A stretch of DNA of 6,497 bases from an uncultured Clostridia bacterium (GCA_946619065.1 CAMOLY010000067.1:1-6497); one strand, 5' to 3'. Numbered from the stretch's first letter, positions 1 through 5,776 are shown. Numbers and translations are program-made. Notes: a model not told the origin generated them from the sequence alone.

Positions 1-329
1 CCGGGGCCGCCGCGCATCATGTTGACGATGACGGCGGGGACTTCCGCGCCGGCGATCGTGGAGATGCCTTCCTGCTTCAGCGAGATTCCGGGGGAGGAGG
101 ACGAGGTCATTGCTCTTGCGCCGGCACCGGCAGCGCCGAAGACCATGTTGATGGCGGCGAGCTCGGATTCAGCCTGCAGGAAGCAGCCGCCCACCTCGGG
201 GAGTCGGCGGGACATGTACTCGGGGACGTCGTTCTGCGGGGTAATCGGGTAGCCGAAGAAATAGCGGCAGCCGGCCTGAATAGCGGCTTCCGAGATCGCT
301 TCGCAGCCCTTCATCAGTTTCAAAGCCAT
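1..329 (-). CDS. vorB: 2-oxoacid:ferredoxin oxidoreductase alpha subunit (VorB-like), N-terminal part only
   Basis: This is the first 109 codons of a gene cut off by the left window edge. The protein begins [20 protein letters not shown] and has the GYPITPQND motif (about residues 26-34) that binds substrate in the pyruvate/2-oxoacid:ferredoxin oxidoreductase family. A second conserved block, [20 protein letters not shown], is followed by [17 protein letters not shown] and a run ending [10 protein letters not shown]. These blocks match the VorB/KorA type of alpha subunit, which with a TPP-binding beta subunit and a gamma subunit oxidatively decarboxylates 2-oxoacids to acyl-CoA while reducing ferredoxin in the cytoplasm. 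ATG 329 is chosen because GGAGG (337-341) lies 7 nt upstream. It starts 12 nt after the ferredoxin stop, so the two are cotranscribed. The branched-chain (VOR) rather than 2-oxoglutarate (KOR) assignment is less sure, since the rest of the operon is outside the window. Confidence 0.93.
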   Translation of the reverse strand, partial: MALKLMKGCEAISEAAIQAGCRYFFGYPITPQNDVPEYMSRRLPEVGGCFLQAESELAAINMVFGAAGAGARAMTSSSSPGISLKQEGISTIAGAEVPAVIVNMMRGGP

Positions 330-341
330 TCTTCTTCCTCC

Positions 342-548
342 TTACTTCTCGATGCGGATGGCAATGTCGGGGCAGGTCTTTGCGCAGGACGTGCAGGCGA
401 TGCAGGCCTCCTGATTCACGACTTCGGCCGGATAATAGCCCTTCGCGTTCAGGTGGGACTTGGAGATTGCCAGCACACCCTTTGGGCAGAGGCGCACGCA
501 CAGACCGCAGCCCTTGCAGGTGTCTTCCAGGATGGTTACTTTAATCAT
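342..548 (-). CDS. 4Fe-4S dicluster ferredoxin-like subunit of the 2-oxoacid oxidoreductase (VorD/KorD-type)
   Basis: A complete 68-residue protein with two 4Fe-4S binding motifs, CKGCGLCVRLCP (Cys 11, 14, 17, 21) and CIACTSCAKTCP (Cys 49, 52, 55, 59). All eight ligand cysteines and both following prolines are intact. Small dicluster ferredoxins of this kind, encoded directly before vorB/korA, act as the delta subunit that passes electrons from the TPP and gamma-subunit chemistry to free ferredoxin. That role is inferred from the tight coupling to vorB (12-nt gap). ATG 548 is preceded by CGAGGA (555-560) at a 6-nt spacing. An ATG at 551-553 is in another frame and stops at once. No convincing promoter is visible just upstream. 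Transcription may come from the ATPase promoter at about 1766 through the repeat-filled spacer, or from a promoter too weak to recognise. Confidence 0.93.
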   Translation of the reverse strand: MIKVTILEDTCKGCGLCVRLCPKGVLAISKSHLNAKGYYPAEVVNQEACIACTSCAKTCPDIAIRIEK

Positions 549-604
549 GGCATATCCTCGCTTTCGTTATTGTTAAATTGGGTTGGCCAATATAACGACT
601 TGGT

Positions 605-667
605 TAGGGAATAGGGAATAGGGGACGGGGGAGTTTAGGCAATAGGCAATAGGCAACAGGCAATAGG
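605..667. repeat. 7-bp tandem repeats, TAGGGAA and TAGGCAA type
   Basis: Two exact TAGGGAA units (605-618) are followed, after a G-rich gap, by four near-identical units: TAGGCAA at 636-642, 643-649 and 650-656, and CAGGCAA at 657-663. A partial unit (TAGG) comes next. The period is exactly 7 bp. This is a simple-sequence array that could vary in copy number by slippage. It lies 57-120 bp upstream of the ferredoxin start, in the 5' leader side of the vor genes. Confidence 0.85.
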
Positions 668-680
668 AGACGGGGGTTAC
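654..680. repeat. Left copy of an imperfect direct repeat flanking the palindrome cluster
   Basis: The segment begins CAACAGGCAAT and ends GGGGGTTAC. It recurs at 961-986 with the same 11-bp start and 9-bp end around a diverged middle of six or seven bases. The two copies bracket about 280 bp of palindromic repeat sequence. Confidence 0.65.
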
Positions 681-693
681 GAGTCACTACTCA

Positions 694-733
694 CCGTAGT
701 GGCCGCTGACCCGTAGTGGCCGCTGCTCCGTAG
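694..733. repeat. Three CCGTAG borders at an exact 17-bp spacing
   Basis: CCGTAGTGGCCGCTG occurs at 694-708 and again at 711-725, and a third CCGTAG starts at 728 where it leads into a different palindrome. The three borders are 17 bp apart. TGGCCGCTG is one arm of the complete palindromes seen at 6043-6064 and 6318-6339. Here only left arms are present, and the single matching right arm CAGCGGCCA is at 923-931. Confidence 0.75.
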
Positions 734-896
734 GGGCGCATATCATGCGCCCACAGAGCGGGACCGGGAACGATCAAAACCACCGGAGCCACTCTCTCAC
801 CGTGGGCGCACAGTTAAGTGACGGCCCAAAGACGCAAGCGGAGCGCTGCGTGTATGGTTGCCGGAACTTATGCAGAGCTGTGCGCCCCTACGGAGC
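725..896. repeat. 172-bp unit bounded by 16-bp perfect inverted repeats (MITE-like or composite REP)
   Basis: GCTCCGTAGGGGCGCA (725-740) is the exact reverse complement of TGCGCCCCTACGGAGC (881-896). Inside are the small hairpin GGGCGCAT/ATGCGCCC (734-752, loop ATC) and the extended inverted repeat at 804-887. Positions 733-786 match 6197-6250 at 50 of 54 bases, so this belongs to the repeat family at the right edge. It encodes no protein. Either a non-autonomous mobile element or two REP-type palindromes placed in opposite orientation would explain it. Confidence 0.7.
804..887. repeat. Extended imperfect inverted repeat
   Basis: The 10-bp arms GGGCGCACAG (804-813) and CTGTGCGCCC (878-887) enclose 64 bp. 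Elsewhere in the window (6150-6168 and its repeat) nearly the same arms are separated by only three bases. The enclosed stretch has nested complementary pieces, AAGT/ACTT, GGC/GCC and ACGCA/TGCGT, so the whole could fold as one long imperfect hairpin. Confidence 0.7.
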
Positions 897-960
897 TGGA
901 TGTTTCCCTTTCGTCCGGTTCGCAGCGGCCACAACCCCCGTCAGGCAAACGGGGATTCGG

Positions 961-986
961 CAACAGGCAATGGGGCAGGGGGTTAC
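961..986. repeat. Right copy of the flanking direct repeat, overlapping the ATPase stop codon
   Basis: It starts CAACAGGCAAT and ends GGGGGTTAC, like the copy at 654-680. The TTA at 983-985 is the ATPase stop codon (TAA on the minus strand), so the repeat begins right at the 3' end of that gene. Confidence 0.65.
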
Positions 987-1699
987 AGTCCTTCTGCCAG
1001 GTACTTGTCCCAGCTGCGGTGCATCTGAATCTCAATGGGCCAGCGTGCGCCGATGTATTTGCGCTCCAGACCGTGGGCTTCGGCGTAGCGTTCGAACTCG
1101 TCCAGGACCTCCTTGGTGCCCACGGTGGCCCGGACCGGCAGGCCGGTCTGCTGGGACAGACCCTTGACCAGCTCGTAGCCCTGGATCAGGTGGCTGACGT
1201 CGGTCATGCCGGCCAGATTGCCGTTGTTGATGATGCTGTCGGCCAGGAGTCTGCCGGATTCCTGGATCGCGGCCAGGGAACGCAGGGCGCTGGGCACGTC
1301 CGCAGCCATCGGCCGCAGCGGATTGACGATGAAGGGGATGTTCAGCCGGTCCTTGGGAATGTTGTTAAAATGCTGCTTGTACTGGCCCAGGGCCACGGAG
1401 CCGATGTCGTCGCCGCCGATGTCGAAGATCACCGTGCCCTCGCCGGGGGTGAAGGCGGAGTAGACCCTGGCCGAGAGGGCCAGAATTTCAATTTTGTCCA
1501 AGGCAAAGGGCGGGGAGATCAGCTCCACGCCGGCCGCGCCGAGCACGTCGCCCCGTTCGCTGGAGCGGAAATAGGCGTTGATGACGTCCAGATCAACGAG
1601 GGTGCAGGGGCCCTTCTTCACGGCCTGCAGGGCCAGATTGATTGCCAGCTCGCTCTTGCCGCTGCCGAAGCTGCCCAGTAATACCCAATAATCCTTCAT
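983..1699 (-). CDS. P-loop ATPase (SIMIBI, MinD/ParA-like) associated with the vor locus
   Basis: A 238-residue soluble protein with a Walker A motif GSFGSGKS (residues 9-16), a conserved VDLDVINAYFRSSE segment (35-48) like the second-lysine/switch region of MinD/CobQ-type proteins, and a Walker B-like VIFDIGGDD (90-98). VNPLRP (126-130) and NNGNLAG (158-164) follow. It is therefore a dimerising-type nucleotide switch. It has only one cysteine (Cys32) and no CXXC, so it is not a typical Mrp/ApbC iron-sulfur carrier. ATG 1699 is chosen because GGGAG lies 9 nt upstream. A longer in-frame start at 1852 would run through the promoter and operators and adds no conserved sequence. Its function is unknown. 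Position upstream of the ferredoxin and vorB genes on the same strand suggests a role in regulating or maturing the 2-oxoacid oxidoreductase, which is inference only. Confidence 0.88.
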   Translation of the reverse strand: MKDYWVLLGSFGSGKSELAINLALQAVKKGPCTLVDLDVINAYFRSSERGDVLGAAGVELISPPFALDKIEILALSARVYSAFTPGEGTVIFDIGGDDIGSVALGQYKQHFNNIPKDRLNIPFIVNPLRPMAADVPSALRSLAAIQESGRLLADSIINNGNLAGMTDVSHLIQGYELVKGLSQQTGLPVRATVGTKEVLDEFERYAEAHGLERKYIGARWPIEIQMHRSWDKYLAEGL

Positions 1700-1732
1700 C
1701 CGGATGTACTCCCTTCCGCGTCTGTCTGGTAC

Positions 1733-1745
1733 GTTGTCAGACAAC
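1733..1745. promoter_or_regulatory. Operator-like palindrome 1 (GTTGTC-A-GACAAC)
   Basis: A perfect 13-bp palindrome with one central base. Its core TTGTCAGACAA fits the TNGTNNNACNA pattern typical of FadR-subfamily GntR regulators. It lies about 20-33 bp downstream of the predicted transcription start of the ATPase gene and 33 bp before its ATG, where a bound repressor would block elongation. The regulator gene is not in this window. Confidence 0.7.
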
Positions 1746-1753
1746 TGAGCATA

Positions 1754-1766
1754 GTTGTCCGACGTT
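1754..1766. promoter_or_regulatory. Operator-like palindrome 2 (GTTGTC-C-GACGTT), second tandem site
   Basis: The left half is identical to operator 1 and the right half matches at four of six bases. Its start is exactly 21 bp (two helical turns) from that of operator 1, and it overlaps the predicted transcription start at about 1766. The placement suggests cooperative binding of two dimers on one face of the DNA. Confidence 0.65.
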
Positions 1767-1772
1767 GGTCTT

Positions 1773-1801
1773 ATTGTATCAAATAACAGGCCAAAAGTCA
1801 A
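1773..1801 (-). promoter_or_regulatory. SigA-type promoter of the ATPase gene
   Basis: Read on the minus strand, TTGACT (1796-1801) and TACAAT (1773-1778) are separated by exactly 17 bp, each with five of six consensus bases. Transcription should start near 1766 and give a leader of about 67 nt before ATG 1699. The promoter lies 60 bp beyond the terminator of the CotH operon, so the two transcription units are cleanly separated. Confidence 0.85.
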
Positions 1802-1861
1802 TGCGGTTTTGGCAAGAATCCTGAAAACCGGGGCAGAAAGTGTCCGCCGCACGCTGTGTCA

Positions 1862-1911
1862 TAAAAAACACCCGGCGAGCGGCAAACCGATTCGATTTGC
1901 CGCTCGCCGGG
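1862..1911 (-). terminator. Intrinsic terminator of the VTC-DUF4956-CotH operon
   Basis: A perfect 16-bp GC-rich stem (1871-1886 with 1896-1911) with a 9-nt loop is followed on the minus strand by GTGTTTTTTAT. This is a strong factor-independent terminator for transcription coming leftward from the CotH gene. On the plus strand no T-run follows, so it acts one way. Confidence 0.9.
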
Positions 1912-1946
1912 ATGAATCACCGGCGGGCGCGCGCCGTTCATACCAG

Positions 1947-1980
1947 GCTCCCATTAAAACCTTTCGATTTTAATGGGAGC
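1947..1980. repeat. 13-bp perfect hairpin between CotH and its terminator
   Basis: GCTCCCATTAAAA (1947-1959) pairs perfectly with 1968-1980 around the 8-nt loop CCTTTCGA. No T-run follows on either strand, so it is not a normal terminator. It sits between the stop-codon palindrome and the terminator and may be part of one compound intergenic repeat, or it may protect the 3' end of the mRNA. Confidence 0.8.
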
Positions 1981-1989
1981 GCAGCGTGC

Positions 1990-2047
1990 GAACGCCAACG
2001 CGCCTCCAGCGCTATAAAATGCTTTTAAAAGCATTTTATTGGCGTTC
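1990..2047. repeat. Nested inverted repeat overlapping the CotH stop codon
   Basis: The outer arms GAACGCCAA (1990-1998) and TTGGCGTTC (2039-2047) are perfect complements. Inside is a 26-bp uninterrupted palindrome (2014-2039) built from ATAAAATGCTTTT and its complement. The CotH stop codon (2036-2038) and its last three codons (Glu-Arg-Gln) lie inside the element, so it supplies the end of the gene. It has the look of a small inserted palindromic element, though a structured 3' end of native origin is also possible. Confidence 0.8.
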
Positions 2048-4342
2048 AGTATAAGGCCCGGTATAGAAGGAGGGGTTTTCCTCGCCCGGGGTGCGTTCGG
2101 AGTACCAGACGCGAAGCCCGCAGTCCGGGTCCAGCCCGGCGCTCTCTCCCTCCGCCATACCCGGGATGACGAAGTCGTAGAGCAGGTTTCCGGCCGCGTC
2201 GAAGATGCAGATGTGCTCGCCCTGTTTCAGATTGAAGTTGACCAGACAGCCGATCAGGCTCGTGTGGTGCTTGCAGTTGAAGACCAGCAGCTCGCCCGGC
2301 TCCATGGTCAGGCCGGGCATCCGGCATCTGCCGGTCTGATCGGCGCGGTTTGAGATGTACAGGTTGCCGAGATACAGGGGCTTGGTCCCGACGTTTTTCA
2401 GCTCGAACCAGTCCTGCTTGCCGTTGGCGCTGACCTCGTTGAGAACCAGCCGCGCCTCGGGAATCGGTTCTGTTACCAGGGTGACGTTCACGGTCCCCGT
2501 CTGCCCGGCGGGAATCGTCAGCACGGCGTCCCGGATCTCTCTGCCGTCCACCAGCCAGTGGGAGAAACGCCGGTCGGGCGCCGGCGCGGCCTCCAGCGTG
2601 ACATTGCAGCCGGAGAGAAATTCGGCCTCATAAGGGGTGCCGAGCGGGACTGTCAGATTCCCGATCCGGACGCCGCCGCTGCCCTGCGCGTCGAGATGCA
2701 GCGTGTAGCTGCCCTCCGGCAGAGAGAAGTGGCTGCGAAGCTTGGCGATGACCTGATCCCTGCGGATCGCTGCGTTGTGACACACCCGTTCATACGCCTC
2801 TTCCGAGGTGCCGGACAGGCTCTGCCGGATCAGCGCTCCGAACGTTGGATTCTCGCAGCGGGCCTCCAGCGCGGCCTTTTCGCGGGCCAAAGCGGCGGTC
2901 ACCGCATCCGGAGACAGGCTCTCGTTGACAAGGTTCATCACCACCGTGACCAGTCGGTCGCGCCAGGGCTCATAGCGGACGATCCAGCTCAGCAGGGGAG
3001 AATAGATGCTCCCGTCCGGGCGCAGCATCCGGTCGAAGGCGTCCGATTCGAAGAAATAGGCGCGGTCCAGATCGTAGAGCAGAAACCGCCAGCGCCCGTC
3101 CGTCCAGGGCATGCCCGGGATCGGATCGCCGGTATAGCGCCAGATGCCGTAGTTGTTCAAAATGCTGTCGAGATTGTTGCAGACCAGCTGAAAACCGTAA
3201 TAAAGGAAGAGACTGTCCAGATCCACAAGGGCTTCCAGCTCGTTCCGGGCTTCGGGATCCTGCGGATCGCGTTCGATCAGCTCGTTGAGTCCGTTTGACT
3301 TGCGGAAGCTGCCCTCCGTATACTGGTTCCATTCCAGCAAATCGTCGTCCACCCCGTAGAGATCCCCCAGATAATCCCGGTTCAGATGGGGCTGCAGCAG
3401 CATGTAGCTGTAAAAGCTGCCGTTCAGATAGACGAGACAGGGCTCGCTCTTTACCACGCCCGCGAACCCGGCTTCCCGGGCAAGCGGGTAGAGGGACTGG
3501 GTGATCAAAAAGGTGCTGTCCCGGTCCTGGCCGCCGTTTTTCAGGACGATCTTGTTGAATTCCCGGCTCTGGGAAAGCGCGGAGGCGTCCGCCGTGTCGA
3601 GATTCAGCCAGGAAATCGGAAAATCCTCGTATTGCGGGCCGGCCCACTTTGCCGTCAGACGCAGGGACTTGACCGGCAGATAGGCAGAGGAACTGCCCGA
3701 AACGCTGAGGCCAACGTCCTGTTCGCCCAGCAGGGTACCGTGCTGATCCAGGAAGGTGACGTGGGCGTCGCGGATCCAGCTTTCGCCGCGATTCATAAAA
3801 TTCGCCGGCCTTGCCCAGCTCGGGAGGGCATCGTAATCGCCGCCGCCGTTGATATAGTCGTCCTTCGTCTTGCCTTCGATCATGATGCCGCGCTCGTAGC
3901 CGTAGAGATTGTCCGGATCCGTGGTGATGAAGACCAGCTCCATCCCCTCGGGCAGCTCCGCGTTTTCTTCCGCGGGAATCACCTTTGTGTAGCAGGGCGA
4001 AGTTCCACCCCGGTAAAAGACTGCTGCGCGGACCACCGGCAGCGAGGACCAGTCGCCCGCCGGAAAAGACAGGGGCTCCGTGTAGCGGGGGCTGGCCTTG
4101 TCCGGCACCGAGGCGTCGAGGGTATAGCGGATCTGCGCCGAATCCGGAACGTTGTCCGCCGCCCGGATCTCGACCAGAACCCGATCGCCCTCGTAGCGGG
4201 GGACGATGCGGAGCAGATCCCCGTCCGTGTAGTGAAGCAGATCGTCAACCGTCCGCGTCTCCCGATGGCGGTACAGGAACAGTGCCCCGACAAGCGCCGC
4301 GGCAAGGACGACGATGGCAGCCCATTTCAGACGGGCATTCAT
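2036..4342 (-). CDS. Membrane-anchored CotH-kinase-like protein with chitobiase-like, B-repeat-like and lamin-tail domains
   Basis: A 768-residue protein that starts with an uncleaved signal anchor (residues about 7-24, then RHRETR), so the bulk faces outside. Residues about 55-125 resemble the chitobiase C-terminal-like fold (IRYTLDASVPDKASPRYTEP). The CotH-kinase core spans about 190-460: SVSGSSSAYLPVKSLRL, then IVLKNGGQDRDSTFL, VYLNGSFYSYMLLQPHL, NNLDSILNNYGIWR (Asp392, Asn396/397) and WRFLLYDLDRAYF with the metal-binding-type DLD at 424-426. Residues about 541-625 look like an InlB B-repeat-type module (RRFSHWLVDGREI), and 631-735 like a lamin-tail domain (LVLNEVSANGKQDWFELKN). B. subtilis CotH phosphorylates coat proteins; the substrate here is unknown. 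ATG 4342 overlaps the DUF4956 stop as ATGA and has GGGGAG 8 nt upstream, so translation is coupled. The C-terminus ends inside an inverted repeat. Confidence 0.9.
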   Translation of the reverse strand: MNARLKWAAIVVLAAALVGALFLYRHRETRTVDDLLHYTDGDLLRIVPRYEGDRVLVEIRAADNVPDSAQIRYTLDASVPDKASPRYTEPLSFPAGDWSSLPVVRAAVFYRGGTSPCYTKVIPAEENAELPEGMELVFITTDPDNLYGYERGIMIEGKTKDDYINGGGDYDALPSWARPANFMNRGESWIRDAHVTFLDQHGTLLGEQDVGLSVSGSSSAYLPVKSLRLTAKWAGPQYEDFPISWLNLDTADASALSQSREFNKIVLKNGGQDRDSTFLITQSLYPLAREAGFAGVVKSEPCLVYLNGSFYSYMLLQPHLNRDYLGDLYGVDDDLLEWNQYTEGSFRKSNGLNELIERDPQDPEARNELEALVDLDSLFLYYGFQLVCNNLDSILNNYGIWRYTGDPIPGMPWTDGRWRFLLYDLDRAYFFESDAFDRMLRPDGSIYSPLLSWIVRYEPWRDRLVTVVMNLVNESLSPDAVTAALAREKAALEARCENPTFGALIRQSLSGTSEEAYERVCHNAAIRRDQVIAKLRSHFSLPEGSYTLHLDAQGSGGVRIGNLTVPLGTPYEAEFLSGCNVTLEAAPAPDRRFSHWLVDGREIRDAVLTIPAGQTGTVNVTLVTEPIPEARLVLNEVSANGKQDWFELKNVGTKPLYLGNLYISNRADQTGRCRMPGLTMEPGELLVFNCKHHTSLIGCLVNFNLKQGEHICIFDAAGNLLYDFVIPGMAEGESAGLDPDCGLRVWYSERTPGEENPSFYTGPYTERQ

Positions 4343-5010
4343 CCGACGGTCTCCCCGGACTGCTCCAGATAGTTCACGCCGTTCACGCCTGCGGCTTCCT
4401 TCAGTGCCTTCAGCAGGTCCGGATCCAGCGCCTTTCCGGCGGAAACCTCATAAATCAGCTCCTGTCCGCGGCCGGTCTGGTTGGCGGCGCGCAGGCGGAA
4501 GGATTTGCAGTGGGCGGAGACGATTCCGTCCAGGGCAGCCGGATCGGCGGTCGCGTCTGCGCGGATGACCACCAGATACTTCCGGATCATTGCGGCCCGC
4601 AGACTGAGCAGAATCAGGATCAGGGCGATGAACAGGACCGAGATCAGGGCCAGCTTGAAGTTCTGCGACCCGACCGACAGGCCCTCCACCACGGCCCAAA
4701 AGATGTAGACGGTGTCCCAGGGATCCTTGATTGCAGTGCGGAAGCGGATGATCGAAAGCGCGCCGACCATGCCGAGGGAGATCACGACGTTGCTGGAGAT
4801 CATCATCATGATCACGGTGGTAATCAGCGTCACAGCCACGTTTGTGGCGTTCAGCTTCGCGGAATAGGCGGTGCCGCTGTGGGTCAGACGGTAGGTGACA
4901 AAGATCACCGCCGCCATCACCAGGGCGAAGGCCAGCATAATCAGAATGCTGCGGGCGGTCAGCACCGTGTTTCCGTTGAAATAGGTTTCCAGAATGTCTT
5001 TCTTGGACAT
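4339..5010 (-). CDS. DUF4956 family membrane protein
   Basis: A 223-residue protein. Hydrophobic segments at about 18-40, 56-86, 98-114 and 117-137 predict three or four membrane passes, followed by a soluble domain (140-223) ending LIYEVSAGKALDPDLLKALKEAAGVNGVNYLEQ, which looks like a small alpha/beta regulatory fold. The DUF4956 signature is GMVGALSIIRFRTAIKDP followed by WDTVYIFWAVVEGL (80-111), with charged residues Arg89, Arg91, Lys95, Asp96 and Asp99 next to or within the membrane. The family's activity is not established. Its place between a VTC-domain enzyme and an extracytoplasmic CotH protein suggests it is the membrane part of that system, possibly a channel or anchor, which is inference. 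ATG 5010 has a very strong AAGGAGG 7 nt upstream. The gap to the VTC gene is 34 bp, and the stop overlaps the CotH start. Confidence 0.92.
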   Translation of the reverse strand: MSKKDILETYFNGNTVLTARSILIMLAFALVMAAVIFVTYRLTHSGTAYSAKLNATNVAVTLITTVIMMMISSNVVISLGMVGALSIIRFRTAIKDPWDTVYIFWAVVEGLSVGSQNFKLALISVLFIALILILLSLRAAMIRKYLVVIRADATADPAALDGIVSAHCKSFRLRAANQTGRGQELIYEVSAGKALDPDLLKALKEAAGVNGVNYLEQSGETVG

Positions 5011-5044
5011 GGGAATTCCTCCTTGCAGTTGCTTCGGATTCGGG

Positions 5045-5758
5045 TCAATACAGCCAGGCGGCCAGACCGAGGCGGCCGGAGGTGTATTTGCTGATCGAGA
5101 CCCGGTGCAGATTTTCGTGGTCCAGGACCTGGGACAGAACGCGGGGCAGGACCCGGTTGTATTTGACCTCCAGCAGAACCTGGCCGTCCAGAACCGTAAA
5201 CCAGGGCAGATCCCTCTCGTAGAGCCGGAGATCCAGCTCCGACCCCCGGACCCGGGAGTCGAAGGTCAGTCGGGTGGAAAAGGCGTCCCAGGTGTAGGCG
5301 CGGCGGTCGTACTCGATGAGGGCTGCCGGCTGATAGAGCCCCAGCGTCATCAGTGAGTAGAGGCGCAGCGCCGTCTCACTGCCGATGTCCAGCAGGAAGG
5401 ACCGCTCCCCGTCACACAGGGCCAGCGCCTGTTCCCGCGACAGCAGCAGGCTGGATTTGTGCTGGAGGTCGCCGTTTTTTTCCTTGAGCTCCAGCTTGGC
5501 GTCGGGCTGATCCTCGTCGTAGATGCGCAGACGGATTTTCTTTCTCCGCCAGACGCCTGCGTCCTTCTCCGCGTAGTCGATGTTGTGGAAGGAGTCGAAA
5601 TAGAGACTGCGGACGCGGTAGCCCTCCGGGCCGAAGGCGTCGGCGTCCATCAGGCAGGCCAGCTTTTCCCGCAGCCGGAGCGCGTGGGCGTAGTCCAGCA
5701 GATATTTTTCCTCGGTCCGCCAGACCGAGAGCACCGGCTTGTCCGGCTGGCGCGCCAT
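5045..5758 (-). CDS. VTC-domain protein, polyphosphate-polymerase-like
   Basis: A 237-residue soluble protein that is almost wholly a VTC domain, the catalytic fold of yeast Vtc4, which makes polyphosphate from ATP inside a basic tunnel. Visible landmarks are RTEEKYLL (14-21), YRVRSLYFDS (48-57), KIRLRIYD (74-81), LELKEK (89-94), IEYDRRAY (148-155), RLTFDSRVRG (163-172), LLEVKYN (195-201) and SKYTSG (223-228). The basic and acidic tunnel positions (R-X-R, E-X-K, E-V-K) all seem present, so it is probably active. It has no SPX domain and no membrane segment, so the membrane part is presumably the neighbouring DUF4956 protein. ATG 5758 is chosen for AGGAG 8 nt upstream. The longer in-frame start at 5827 lies inside the -35 box and is impossible for this transcript; 5776 has no ribosome binding site. 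First gene of the operon. Confidence 0.92.
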   Translation of the reverse strand: MARQPDKPVLSVWRTEEKYLLDYAHALRLREKLACLMDADAFGPEGYRVRSLYFDSFHNIDYAEKDAGVWRRKKIRLRIYDEDQPDAKLELKEKNGDLQHKSSLLLSREQALALCDGERSFLLDIGSETALRLYSLMTLGLYQPAALIEYDRRAYTWDAFSTRLTFDSRVRGSELDLRLYERDLPWFTVLDGQVLLEVKYNRVLPRVLSQVLDHENLHRVSISKYTSGRLGLAAWLY

Positions 5759-5776
5759 GGGCCTCACTCCTCTCAT

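Larger units (their letters stand above)
549..982. other. Gene-free spacer between ferredoxin and ATPase genes, filled with repeats
   Basis: The 434 bp between the ferredoxin start and the ATPase stop hold no credible gene. The ORFs here show no recognisable domain, no good ribosome binding site, and follow the palindromes. From left to right it contains a short AT-richer leader (about 561-600) with the palindrome TTGGCCAA (583-590), 7-bp tandem repeats, a run of CCGTAG-bordered palindromic units, an extended inverted repeat and a lone palindrome half. The repeats are described separately. Confidence 0.8.

Noticed and set aside
561..620. A dedicated promoter for the ferredoxin-vorB genes
   Set aside because: Some -10-like AT-rich hexamers occur (around 569-598) but none has a fitting -35 box at 16-18 bp, so I do not call one.
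818..1681. 287-codon open frame on the plus strand
   Set aside because: Antisense to the P-loop ATPase and starting within the palindromic repeat; the composition is typical of a shadow frame.
1700..1852. N-terminal extension of the ATPase from an ATG at 1852
   Set aside because: It would translate through the promoter and both operator palindromes; Walker A lies at the expected place from ATG 1699, which has a ribosome binding site.
1947..1980. 13-bp hairpin as a terminator
   Set aside because: Neither strand has a T-run after the stem, while the hairpin at 1871-1911 does.
2970..3647. 225-codon open frame on the minus strand inside CotH
   Set aside because: It is an alternative frame of the CotH coding region, which has clear domain motifs in the main frame.
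3386..4372. 328-codon open frame on the plus strand
   Set aside because: Antisense to the CotH gene in GC-rich DNA, with no motif and no ribosome binding site.
3985..5094. 369-codon open frame on the plus strand
   Set aside because: It is antisense to the DUF4956 gene and the start of CotH, is rich in Arg/Gln/Asp/His with no recognisable domain, and the minus-strand genes have clear family motifs and ribosome binding sites.
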